Of a DNA stretch of 18,806 nt, positions 1-7,600 are shown piece after piece. The stretch is from Negativicoccus succinicivorans (lineage in GTDB: Bacteria > Bacillota > Negativicutes > Veillonellales > Negativicoccaceae). Under the pieces are notes generated by a model. That model did no database searches. It saw only the letters and a program-made list of their open reading frames with translations, and was not told the DNA's origin. The stretch covers positions 1 through 18,806 of the forward strand of contig NZ_JAHAJN010000015.1 of NCBI RefSeq assembly GCF_018372215.1. The letters are read 5' to 3'. The position numbers were made by a program, and so were the translations under genes. The first letter of the stretch is position 1; each line of letters opens with the position of its first letter.

Positions 1-74
1 CGCTCGCAACCGATTTCGTGTGCAGCTTTGACGAGAATACAATTGAGTTTGGAAATAAAAGCATACAAACGCTA

Positions 75-103
75 TTGAAAATCATTTTCATAAATGGTAT
101 AAT
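75..103 (+). promoter_or_regulatory. Promoter of the metal ABC operon
   Basis: A TTGAAA -35 box (75-80) and a perfect TATAAT -10 box (98-103) are separated by exactly 17 nt. Transcription should start near base 110. The Fur-type palindrome at 76-90 covers the -35 box and half of the spacer, so repressor binding would block RNA polymerase. Confidence 0.8.
76..90. promoter_or_regulatory. Fur-family operator (7-1-7 palindrome)
   Basis: TGAAAATCATTTTCA is a perfect 7-1-7 inverted repeat. It matches the Gram-positive Fur-family consensus TGATAATnATTATCA at 12 of 14 defined positions. The box fits a Fur, Zur or PerR-type metalloregulator; it does not resemble the MntR box. Overlap with the promoter predicts repression by metal. 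Which family member binds cannot be told from the site alone. Confidence 0.75.
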
Positions 104-227
104 ATGCAAGAATCAGTTCTGAACTCGAACAAAGGTCGGCTGTATTATATCTTTACCTCTCTCAAACTATCGCCGCAAGGCGGGGCGGACTTTGCTCCGA
201 CGTTCGGGAAAATAAAGGAGGACATGT

Positions 228-1178
228 ATGAAAATTAGTTGGAAACAGATCGCGACAGGTATGCTTGCGGTGATGATGTTGGTGTTGGTCGGTTGTGGCG
301 GTACCAAAGATGATACGCATGCGGCCGCTCCGGGCAAATTAAAAGTGGTAGCGACGACGACGATGCTCGCGGATTTGAGCCGTCAGATCGGTGGCGATGC
401 GGTAGAAGTAACCGGCTTAATGGGGCCGGGGGTGGATCCGCATTTGTATCAAGCCAGCGCCGGGGATGTCAAAGTGATGACGGATGCCGACGTCGTTGTA
501 TATAACGGCTTGCATTTGGAAGGTAAGATGGGTGAAATCTTCAGTAAGCTGAAACAGGATAAAAAGGCTACTATTTGTGTAGCAAACAACTTAGATCCGT
601 CGACATTGCTTCAATATGAAGATGATGACGGAGTGCAGGCTACCGACCCGCATATCTGGTTTGACGTGAAGAACTGGATGCTGGCGGCGGAAGAAGTGTG
701 CAAAGGATTGGTCGCGAAAGATCCGGCACACAAAGATTTGTACAAAGCCAATTATGAAAAATATTTGGCAGAGCTGAAAAAAGCGGACGAATATGTGGCC
801 AAACGTGCCGCGGAAATCCCGCAGGAGCGTCGCGTTCTCGTCACGGCACATGACGCATTCCAATACTTTGCTCGGGCGTACGGATTTACGGTCAAAGGTT
901 TACAGGGGGTCAGCACGGAAGCGGAAGCAGGCGCGATTGACGTTCGTGAACTGTCCGACTTCATCGTGACGCACCAGATCCGTTCGATTTTCGTCGAATC
1001 ATCCGTTCCGCATAAAACCATTGAGGCGGTGCAGGAAGCTTGCAAGGCAAAAGGTTGGGACGTAAAGATCGGCGGCGAATTGTATTCCGATTCGTGCGGC
1101 GCGCCGGGTACTCCGGGTGGCGATTATATCGGTATGGTCAAAGAAAATATCGATACTATTGTTACGGGCCTGAAATAA
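228..1178 (+). CDS. Metal ABC transporter substrate-binding lipoprotein (TroA/MntA/ZnuA family)
   Basis: A 316-aa extracellular metal-binding lipoprotein that would deliver Mn, Zn or Fe to the ABC transporter encoded just downstream. The N-terminus is a type II signal peptide (MKISWKQ, hydrophobic core, lipobox LVGC), with lipidation expected at Cys23. Cluster A-I family motifs are present in order: DPHLYQ (His72), DPHIWFD (His142), TAHDAF (His208), GVSTEAEAG (Glu231) and LYSDSCG (Asp288). His72, His142, His208 and Asp288 line up with the TroA-type ligand set; Glu231 could serve as the alternative third ligand used by PsaA-type Mn proteins. No His-rich loop of the ZnuA kind is seen, which mildly favours Mn over strict Zn transport. 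The start is supported by AGGAGG at 217-222. Metal specificity remains unproven. Confidence 0.93.
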   Translation: MKISWKQIATGMLAVMMLVLVGCGGTKDDTHAAAPGKLKVVATTTMLADLSRQIGGDAVEVTGLMGPGVDPHLYQASAGDVKVMTDADVVVYNGLHLEGKMGEIFSKLKQDKKATICVANNLDPSTLLQYEDDDGVQATDPHIWFDVKNWMLAAEEVCKGLVAKDPAHKDLYKANYEKYLAELKKADEYVAKRAAEIPQERRVLVTAHDAFQYFARAYGFTVKGLQGVSTEAEAGAIDVRELSDFIVTHQIRSIFVESSVPHKTIEAVQEACKAKGWDVKIGGELYSDSCGAPGTPGGDYIGMVKENIDTIVTGLK

Positions 1179-1185
1179 TATCGAC

Positions 1186-1217
1186 GGCGGGTGCGGAGAG
1201 AGCGCCCGCCTTTTTGT
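1186..1217 (+). terminator. Intra-operon terminator/attenuator
   Basis: A 9-bp stem pairs 1186-1194 (GGCGGGTGC) with 1202-1210 (GCGCCCGCC), with one G-U pair and a 7-nt loop, followed by TTTTTGTT. It lies between the lipoprotein and ATPase genes. Partial termination here would yield more binding protein than transporter, a common arrangement in ABC uptake operons. It could also be the end of a monocistronic message, but no separate ATPase promoter was found. Confidence 0.75.
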
Positions 1218-1244
1218 TATTAAGATACATGAAGGGGGATTCAT

Positions 1245-2009
1245 ATGGAGTGGGCGGTAGAAGTCGAGGACATGACCGTTGCCTATGATGAACGACCGGT
1301 TCTTTGGGATGTGGATATGCAGATTCCGAAAGGATCGCTCGCGGCGATTGTCGGGCCGAACGGTGCGGGAAAATCGACGTTGATCAAGGCGATATTGGGA
1401 TTGTTGACTAAAATTTCCGGTTCGGTCAAATTTTATTTAGACGGTCGGTTGGCCGTGTCGCGCGATGATTTCAAGCGGATTGCCTATGTGCCGCAGAGCG
1501 GCAGTGTAGACTGGGATTTCCCGACGACGGTACTGGATGTCGTACTAATGGGACGTTACGGTCATCTCGGCTGGTTTAAACGACCGGGTGCGGCGGAGCG
1601 GGAGATGGCGATGGATGTGTTGCGGAAAACGGGCATGGAAGCTTACGTTGACCGCCAAATCAGTCGTCTATCGGGCGGCCAGCAGCAGCGTGTGTTTTTA
1701 GCGCGCGCATTGATTCAGGAAGCGGATATTTATTTTATGGACGAGCCGTTTAAGGGGGTCGACGCCAAAACGGAAAAGGCGATTGTCGCTTTGTTGCAAG
1801 AGATGAAATCACGCGGCAAAACGGTCATTGTTGTGCATCACGATTTGGCGACGGTGGCGGAATATTTTGACTGGGTTACGATGATTAACTTGCGTCGTAT
1901 TGCGATGGGGCCCGTGGAAGAAGTGTTTACGAGCGAGCACATCGAAGCGGCTTATAATGCCCGCAATCCGTTGCGGCGGGAGGGGCCCCATGCTGTCGCC
2001 GCTGAGTGA
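1245..2009 (+). CDS. Metal ABC transporter ATP-binding protein
   Basis: The 254-aa cytoplasmic ATPase that powers the metal transporter. Walker A is GPNGAGKST near residue 38, the Q-loop lies in AYVPQSG, the ABC signature is LSGGQQQR, Walker B is IYFMDEP and the switch histidine is in VVHHDLA. The sequence around the Q-loop (VDWDFPTTVLDVVLMGRYGHLGWF) is typical of the Mn/Zn/Fe (MntB/TroB/ZnuC) subfamily. The start is supported by GGGGG upstream at 1233-1238. Its last 20 bases overlap the next gene, indicating translational coupling with the first permease. Confidence 0.93.
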   Translation: MEWAVEVEDMTVAYDERPVLWDVDMQIPKGSLAAIVGPNGAGKSTLIKAILGLLTKISGSVKFYLDGRLAVSRDDFKRIAYVPQSGSVDWDFPTTVLDVVLMGRYGHLGWFKRPGAAEREMAMDVLRKTGMEAYVDRQISRLSGGQQQRVFLARALIQEADIYFMDEPFKGVDAKTEKAIVALLQEMKSRGKTVIVVHHDLATVAEYFDWVTMINLRRIAMGPVEEVFTSEHIEAAYNARNPLRREGPHAVAAE

Positions 2010-2898
2010 TTATACCTTCCAGATCGTGGCGGCGGGGACCATGCTGTTGGGATTAGCGAGCGGCGTTACGGGAACGTTTGCCGTATTGCGCAAGGAAAGT
2101 CTCATCGGAGACGGATTGTCGCATGCGTCGTTTCCGGGCGTGGTAGCGGCCTTCATGTTTTTGGCGGTGAAAGATTTGGAAGTGTTGCTGACCGGTGCGG
2201 CGGTCGCATCCTTGCTGTGCATGGCGGCGATTGCCTTGACGGTACGGTATACTAAGGTCAAGTTTGATGCCGCATTGGCGACATTTCTTGCCGCTTTTTT
2301 CGGCGTCGGCATGATGCTGATGACGTATGTGCAGCATACGGACAACCCCAATCAGGCGGGGTTGTCGAAGTTTATTTTCGGACAGGCGGCCACTATGCTG
2401 GCGCGCGACGTGGAAATTACCGCGGCGGTGGCGGCAATGATTTTACTGCTGGCAGTCATTTTTTGGAAAGAATTAAAACTGGTGGCGTTTGATGCCGATT
2501 TCGCGCGCAGTTTACAGCTGCCTGTCAGAATGACGCAATTGGTGTACGGTTTGATGCTGGTGGCCTCGATTATCATCGGCTTACAGTCTGTCGGTGCTAT
2601 TTTGATGAGTTCGTTGCTCATCGCTCCGGCGGTGGCGGCACGGCAATGGACGGATAATCTCGGCACCATGGCGGTACTGGCAGGGGGTATCGGGGCGCTG
2701 TCTTGCGGTATCGGTACGTATGCCAGTGCGATCGTGAAAGGTTTGCCGACGGGGCCGGCGATCGTCGTTGCCGCCTCAATCGTGGTACTGCTCAGCTTGC
2801 TGTTTGCGCCCGGAAGGGGCATCATTGCACGTTACCGGGTGCATCGGGAGGCACGCCGGCGTTGGAAGGAGGGCGATATCAATGTCCGCCCAAACTGA
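1990..2898 (+). CDS. Metal ABC transporter permease (ABC-3 family), first subunit
   Basis: A 302-aa polytopic membrane protein of the ABC-3 family (MntC/TroC/ZnuB-like), one half of the transmembrane channel. Conserved pieces include FAVLRKESLIGDGLSHASFPG near the N-terminus, KFDAALATFLAAFFGVG, the coupling-helix region KLVAFDADFARSLQLP and GLQSVGAILMSSLLIAPAVAARQ. The chosen ATG at 1990 follows GGGAGG at 1978-1983 and overlaps the ATPase gene by 20 nt. The frame is open further upstream to an ATG at 1900, but that would add 30 non-family residues inside the ATPase gene. The C-terminus is a basic tail (ARYRVHREARRRWKEG). Confidence 0.9.
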   Translation: MLSPLSDYTFQIVAAGTMLLGLASGVTGTFAVLRKESLIGDGLSHASFPGVVAAFMFLAVKDLEVLLTGAAVASLLCMAAIALTVRYTKVKFDAALATFLAAFFGVGMMLMTYVQHTDNPNQAGLSKFIFGQAATMLARDVEITAAVAAMILLLAVIFWKELKLVAFDADFARSLQLPVRMTQLVYGLMLVASIIIGLQSVGAILMSSLLIAPAVAARQWTDNLGTMAVLAGGIGALSCGIGTYASAIVKGLPTGPAIVVAASIVVLLSLLFAPGRGIIARYRVHREARRRWKEGDINVRPN

Positions 2899-4003
2899 GA
2901 TTATTCTTATCGCGATGTTGGCGGCATTCGCGTGCGCTTTGCCGGGGGTGTTTCTGGTACTGCGCAAAATGTCCATGGTCGCCGACGCTATCACACATAC
3001 CGTATTCTTGGGAATCGTCATTGCATTTTTTGCAACGGAGAATTTAAACTCGCCCTGGTTGCTCATCGGAGCAACGCTCATGGGATGCTTTACCGTGTGG
3101 TGTACCGAAAGCCTGCAACGAACTCGACTGGTTAGCGAAGATGCATCCATCGGGATTGTATTTCCGCTGTTATTCTCTATCGGCTTGATTTTGGTCAATC
3201 TATACGGTAGTAATGTTCATCTGGATACGGACTCGGTCCTGCTCGGGGAACTCGCCTTTGCGCCCTTTGATCGCGTGCGTGTGAATGGCGCCGATTGGGG
3301 CGCTGTGTCCATGTGGGTGTTGACAGGAATTTGTTTGCTTAATACATTAGTCATTGTGGCGGCATTCAAAGAATGGAAACTGGTTACCTTTGATGCGTTA
3401 TTGGCGGCCATGTACGGATTTTCGCCGATATGGATGCACTATTTGCTGATGACACTCGTCTCCGTGACCGTTGTTGCTTCATTCCAAGCGGTCGGCGCCA
3501 TCCTCGTTATCGGATTGATGATCGGACCGGCCGCGACGGCCTACTTGCTTACCAAAGATTTGCGGAAAATGCTTGTTTTGGCGGCGAGCATCGGCGCCCT
3601 ATCCGCGTGGCTCGGTACGGAGATTGCTTTTTTGCTGGATGTTTCGATTGCAGGCGCGATTGCGGGAACAATAGGAGGAGTATTTTTATTGACGGTGATC
3701 GCGACACCCAAATCGGGTATTATTGCCCGGTATCGGCGTTTAAAACGTCTGCGCTTACAGTATGGAGAAGAAACGGTTTTGTTCCATTTGTTGACTCATG
3801 AAGGCACGGCTGTACAGGCGCAAGAGGCGGGAGTCGGTACACTTTATGAGCATTTGCGCTGGAAACCGGAATTTGCCGATCTCATTTGTCGTCGTCTCGA
3901 AGCGGGGCATTTTGTACGTATTCATCGTGGCATGGTGCACTTGACCGAGAGCGGGCGCGCACGTGCTTATCGCGTTTCAGAAACGCTTTTTGCGGAGCAA
4001 TAA
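2882..4003 (+). CDS. Metal ABC transporter permease with C-terminal winged-helix-like domain
   Basis: A 373-aa second permease of the operon. Residues ~1-285 form the ABC-3 membrane domain (FLVLRKMSMVADAITHTVFLGIV, KLVTFDALLAAMYGF, SFQAVGAILVIGLMIGPAATAYLL). The last ~85 residues (from about RRLKRLRLQYGEETVLFHLL) are soluble and read like a winged-helix/DtxR-type module with a closing HRGMVHLTESGRARAYRV segment. Such extensions are known in MntC of Bacillus subtilis (435 aa) and TroD-type permeases. The start at 2882 has GGAGGG about 8 nt upstream and overlaps the previous gene by 17 nt. Upstream in-frame codons were rejected as non-homologous. Confidence 0.9.
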   Translation: MSAQTEIILIAMLAAFACALPGVFLVLRKMSMVADAITHTVFLGIVIAFFATENLNSPWLLIGATLMGCFTVWCTESLQRTRLVSEDASIGIVFPLLFSIGLILVNLYGSNVHLDTDSVLLGELAFAPFDRVRVNGADWGAVSMWVLTGICLLNTLVIVAAFKEWKLVTFDALLAAMYGFSPIWMHYLLMTLVSVTVVASFQAVGAILVIGLMIGPAATAYLLTKDLRKMLVLAASIGALSAWLGTEIAFLLDVSIAGAIAGTIGGVFLLTVIATPKSGIIARYRRLKRLRLQYGEETVLFHLLTHEGTAVQAQEAGVGTLYEHLRWKPEFADLICRRLEAGHFVRIHRGMVHLTESGRARAYRVSETLFAEQ

Positions 4004-4189
4004 TGATTGAAAAATCTCTCATAGGAGAAATCTTTCTTGTGTGAATTGTGTTAGTCATGTGAGATGGAACGCATGGAGTGTGCCGTGAGGTACGACTGAA
4101 CCTGTACGCGGACCGACCGGAGATGTTGGCGGTGCTGCCGCTTCCGAAAGGAAGACAAAAAAGACGATGCGAACGCATCGTCTTTTTTA
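4004..4189 (+). other. Structured 3' region of the metal operon, or an unrecognised small RNA
   Basis: No coding frame is convincing here. The plus strand can form a run of short hairpins: CCGAC/GTTGG (4113-4117 with 4125-4129), GCGG/CCGC (4129-4132 with 4138-4141), CTTCC-GAAA-GGAAG (4141-4154, GNRA loop), then the terminator at 4157-4188. It could be the operon's 3' UTR or an independent RNA; no clear promoter was found just upstream, and I do not recognise 6S, SRP, tmRNA or RNase P signatures. Confidence 0.35.
4157..4188 (+). terminator. Terminator of the metal operon
   Basis: GACGATGC-GAAC-GCATCGTC is flanked by six A on the left and TTTTTT on the right, so it can act on both strands. It separates the metal operon from the CRISPR-Cas locus. 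Confidence 0.9.
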
Positions 4190-4254
4190 TTTTACAAAAT
4201 AGATTGGCAATCATTGTAAAGCGCATCAAGATATGAAAATAAAATGCAAGCACT

Positions 4255-4349
4255 AAAAAAACACTCCGAAGAGTGCTTTTAGTCTACATAGGTAGAGCCC
4301 CGAAGGGCGATGTGGATAAATCTTTATTTGAACTCGTAGTGCATATCCT
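4255..4349 (-). ncRNA. tracrRNA of the type II-A CRISPR system
   Basis: Read on the minus strand, the RNA begins with an anti-repeat (plus coordinates 4326-4348). Its GGATATG and CACTAC segments pair with CATATCC and GTAGTG of the CRISPR repeat, with one bulged U on the repeat side. An internal bulge follows (GA on the repeat side, four bases GAGT on the tracrRNA side), then TCAAAT pairs with GTTTGA. This lower stem, bulge and upper stem geometry is the classical Cas9 duplex. Downstream come a nexus-like hairpin GCCC-TTCG-GGGC and the terminal hairpin CACTC-TTCG-GAGTG with seven U (ends near 4255). Length is about 95 nt. It is divergent from cas9, as in Streptococcus pyogenes. Confidence 0.93.
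4262..4275 (-). terminator. Terminal hairpin of tracrRNA
   Basis: On the minus strand CACTC-TTCG-GAGTG is followed by seven T (4261-4255). The TTCG tetraloop and U-run make it an intrinsic terminator as well as the 3' stem-loop bound by Cas9. Confidence 0.9.
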
Positions 4350-4355
4350 GCCCAT

Positions 4356-4384
4356 ATAGTAGCGCTTAAAAATCATCCTGTCAA
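4356..4384 (-). promoter_or_regulatory. tracrRNA promoter
   Basis: On the minus strand a perfect TTGACA (plus 4379-4384), a 17-nt spacer and TACTAT (plus 4356-4361). The expected start, about 7 nt downstream, falls at the first bases of the anti-repeat, so the primary transcript would need almost no 5' trimming. Confidence 0.88.
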
Positions 4385-4431
4385 GTTTATTTCACTCGAA
4401 AATCATCCATAAAAATTAATGAGATTATTTT

Positions 4432-4458
4432 AGCGCATAATGCATTATGACGCTTTTT
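4432..4458 (+). terminator. Palindrome/terminator-like hairpin upstream of cas9
   Basis: AGCGCATAAT pairs with ATTATG-A-CGCT (one bulged A), followed by TTTTT on the plus strand. The core CATAATGCATTATG (4436-4449) is a perfect 14-bp palindrome. It may insulate cas9 from upstream readthrough or be a protein-binding site. Confidence 0.45.
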
Positions 4459-4567
4459 GCATATGGAATCTAATGATTTCGTATGCTATATTTAATTTAT
4501 CAGAGTAACAGATCAAAGCGGAACGCTATTGATGACATAGCGGGTCAGCACGAGCAATGTTCAGCAG

Positions 4568-4576
4568 TGGTATAAA
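4568..4576 (+). promoter_or_regulatory. Candidate cas operon promoter (extended -10)
   Basis: TGGTATAAA is an extended -10 element 61 nt before the cas9 start codon. No good -35 box sits 17 nt upstream. The same nonamer occurs at 10657-10665 just before the CRISPR array, so both transcripts may depend on the same type of weak promoter. Confidence 0.45.
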
Positions 4577-4636
4577 AAGGCAGTAGCAAATTCTTATTCT
4601 TTTAATCCGGTTGCGACGATGGGGAGGATTTTCGCG

Positions 4637-7600
4637 ATGAAGAAGAGCAACGATTACTATATCGGTTTGGACATGGGAACCAATTCCGTCGGTTGGGCAA
4701 CTACCAATCCTCAGGGGCGTTTGCTGAGGTTCAATAAAAAAGACATGTGGGGCTCACGCCTTTTTGAGGAAGCGAAAACAGCCGCTAAGACGCGTACCTT
4801 CAGAACGTCGCGGCGTCGGTATGATCGCGTGAGACAACGCATTGAATTTTTGCAGGATATTTTCGCGCCGATCATCGCTAAAAAGGATTTTGAATTCTTC
4901 ATGCGACTGAAAGAAAGTAAATTTCATCTTGAGGACAAGAAAACAGATGGCAAATTTGCTCTTTTTAATGATGCGGATTTTACCGACGTGGAATACTTCG
5001 ACCGCTATCCCACGATTTACCATCTGCGCGCGGCATTGATCAAACCGAATCACATTACCGATCCGCGGTTATTGTACCTAGCCATTCATCATATTATTAA
5101 AAACCGCGGACATTTCCTGTTCGCCGGCACAGATATGGAAAGTATTCGCAGCTTCCAAATAGTCTATACGCAACTTTCCGAACATTTGAAATCGATCAAT
5201 TTGGACTTTGAATTGCCGGTGGATGCGCAAGATAAATTTGCCGCGATCTTATTGAACGAAAAATTGAACAAACGGGACAAGAAAAAACAACTGAAAGAAC
5301 TTTGCCCGCATAAAGACAAACGCTTGGAATACGCTTTTAACGCGATTATCGGTGGGAAAACCAAGTTGAAAGATATATTTGGCGTAGAAGAATATGATGA
5401 AGGGACTAAAAAGGCAGTCGACTTTGAAAAGGCGGACTACGACGAGGATAAAGACGAGATTGAGAGCGTAATCAAAGAAAATATCCATGTGCTCAACGCG
5501 TTGAAAGCGGTCTATGACTGGACCATTTTGACGAACATTTTAGGCGACTACGCGTATATTTCGGAGTCACAGGTCGCGCTTTATGAGGCGCACAAAAAAG
5601 ATTTACGTATTCTGAAAAGCCTCATCAAGAAATACGCCAAATCGCAATATGCGGACGCTTTCCGGCATGAGAACGTCAAAGGTAATTATGCCAACTACGT
5701 TGGTAGCACCAACTATGACAATAAACAACCGGTCATTGACAATCCGTCGGTAACGCAAGAAGACATAAATAAATATTTTGCAGATATTCTCTTGAGCATT
5801 ACTCCGGACGAAAGCGATAGAGAGAGTTATCAATATATTACCGAGCGCTTGCATAAAGGCGAAGCTCTGCCCAAATTACGTACGAAAGCTAACAGCGTGT
5901 TGCCGCATCAAATCCACAAAATCGAATTGGAAAAAATCCTTGCCAACGCAGCAAAGAATTTTCCGTTCTTGCAGGAAAAAGATAGTAGCGGCTATACCGC
6001 AGCGCAAAAAATCGTCAAGATTATGATGTTCCGAATTGAGTACTATGTCGGACCGCTCAACACGTATCATCATGTCGACCAGGGCGGCCACGCCTGGATG
6101 GTGCGCAAAGCGGAGGGGAAAATTACGCCTTGGAATTTTGACGAAAAAGTAGACAAGGAAGCTTCGGCGGAAAAATTTATCCGCAACATGACCAACAAAT
6201 GCACCTACTTGATCGGCAAGGACGTCATTCCCAAACAGTCGCTTCTGTACAGCAGGTACAAAGTACTTAACGAATTAAATAACTTAAAAGTCAACGGCGT
6301 GCCGATTTCGGTCGAGCTGAAACAGAAAATTTACGAAGAACTGTTTAAGAAACAAGTCAATGTCACATTCAAACAGCTCAAAACTTTTCTCAAAGCGCAA
6401 GGGGCAGACGCCGACGAAATCATTTTAAGCGGTGTCGATGAAGCCGCGCATAAATTTACCAATAACCTCCAGACGTACCATAAATTCCATGCGATTTTCG
6501 GCGACAAAATCGAATTTGAGCCGCAACGCTCCATGGTCGAAGATATTATTCGCTGGAAATGTCTGATGGGCGATGATATCGCCATGTGGAAACACAAGAT
6601 CGAAAAAGAATATGGCGATCAGCTCAGTGAAGAGCAATTGAAGAAAATCACGCGACTTAACTTCAACGGTTGGTCCCGTTTGTCACAAGAGTTCCTTACC
6701 GATGTGCCGGGCGTTGATATCGAATCCGGCGAGGTATACTCGGGGATTATGGACGCTTTGTGGAAAACGAATGAAAACGTTATGCAACTATTAAGTTCCC
6801 GTTTTACGTTTGCGGCAGAAGTAAAGAAGCAAAACCAAGGCACCGGTCGGATCGAGAAAATCACGTATGACGAAGTCATGAAAGACACCTACCTGTCGCC
6901 TGCGGTAAAACGTTCCGTTTGGCAGGCGATTACTTTAGTCGAAGAGATCCGAAAAATTCGTAAAGCGGATCCGAAACGCATTTTCGTCGAAATGACGCGC
7001 CAACCGGACGCGAAAAAGGAACGCAAACTGTCTCGGCGTACGCAACTTTTAAATGCATATAAAGCGATCGGAAGTGACCTCGCGGAATATGATAAAGAAC
7101 ATGTATCCACACTCATAACGCAACTGGAAAGCAAAAAGGATGAAGATCTGCGCCGGAAAAAATTGTATCTTTACTTCACGCAGATGGGACGTTGCATGTA
7201 TACGGGAGAACGTATCGATCTTTCTTCCTTATTGCGTGACACCAACAGTAACATCTATGATATTGATCATATCTACCCGCGTTCTCTTACTAAAGATGAC
7301 AGTCTTGACAATATGGTATTGGTCAAAAAAGTGGAGAACCTAAAGAAGAGTAATGATTATCCTTTGCCGGATGAAATGCGCAAAAAACGATACGGATACT
7401 GGAAAGGCCTCAAAGAGAAAAAACTGATCAGTGAAAGAAAATTTTCACGGCTCATTCGCACTACCAAACTTACCGCCGACGAATTGGCCGGATTTATCAG
7501 TCGGCAATTGGTGGAAACCAGTCAAATGGTCAAAGCCACGGCGGATATTTTGGAAAAAATCTATCCGAGTGTTACGATCGTTTACGTGAAGGCGCGGACT

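Larger units (their letters stand above)
1..227. other. Upstream region of the metal-uptake operon
   Basis: No gene can be supported here. A plus-strand frame stays open from base 3 to about 120 and could be the tail of an upstream gene, but it is too short to recognise. The rest holds the operon promoter, a Fur-type box and an untranslated leader of about 118 nt. The leader has two small hairpins: CGCC-GCAA-GGCG at 171-182 and CGGA/TCCG at 186-199. The first lies close to the second, so they may compete or stack. No known riboswitch class was recognised. Confidence 0.5.
4385..4636. other. tracrRNA-cas9 intergenic region
   Basis: No gene is seen. It contains a long palindrome resembling a terminator (4432-4458), an inverted repeat CGCTAT-N7-ATAGCG at 4524-4542, a repeated TCAGCA (4545 and 4561) and a candidate cas9 promoter. 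Two copies of AAAATCATCC (about 4369 and 4399) flank the tracrRNA -35 box. Confidence 0.5.

Noticed and set aside
1900..1989. 30-residue extension of the first permease
   Set aside because: Lies wholly inside the ATPase gene, is not permease-like and lacks an SD; the ATG at 1990 has GGGAGG.
3430..3801. 123-aa frame inside the second permease
   Set aside because: Shadow frame within a clearly coding permease gene, no SD or family pattern.
4004..4189. Identity as 6S, SRP, tmRNA or TPP riboswitch
   Set aside because: GAACCUG and GGAAG fragments are present but the defining conserved cores of these RNAs are not.
4619..4636. Cas9 start at the upstream ATG (six extra residues)
   Set aside because: The ATG overlaps the SD sequence GGGGAGG that serves the ATG at 4637.
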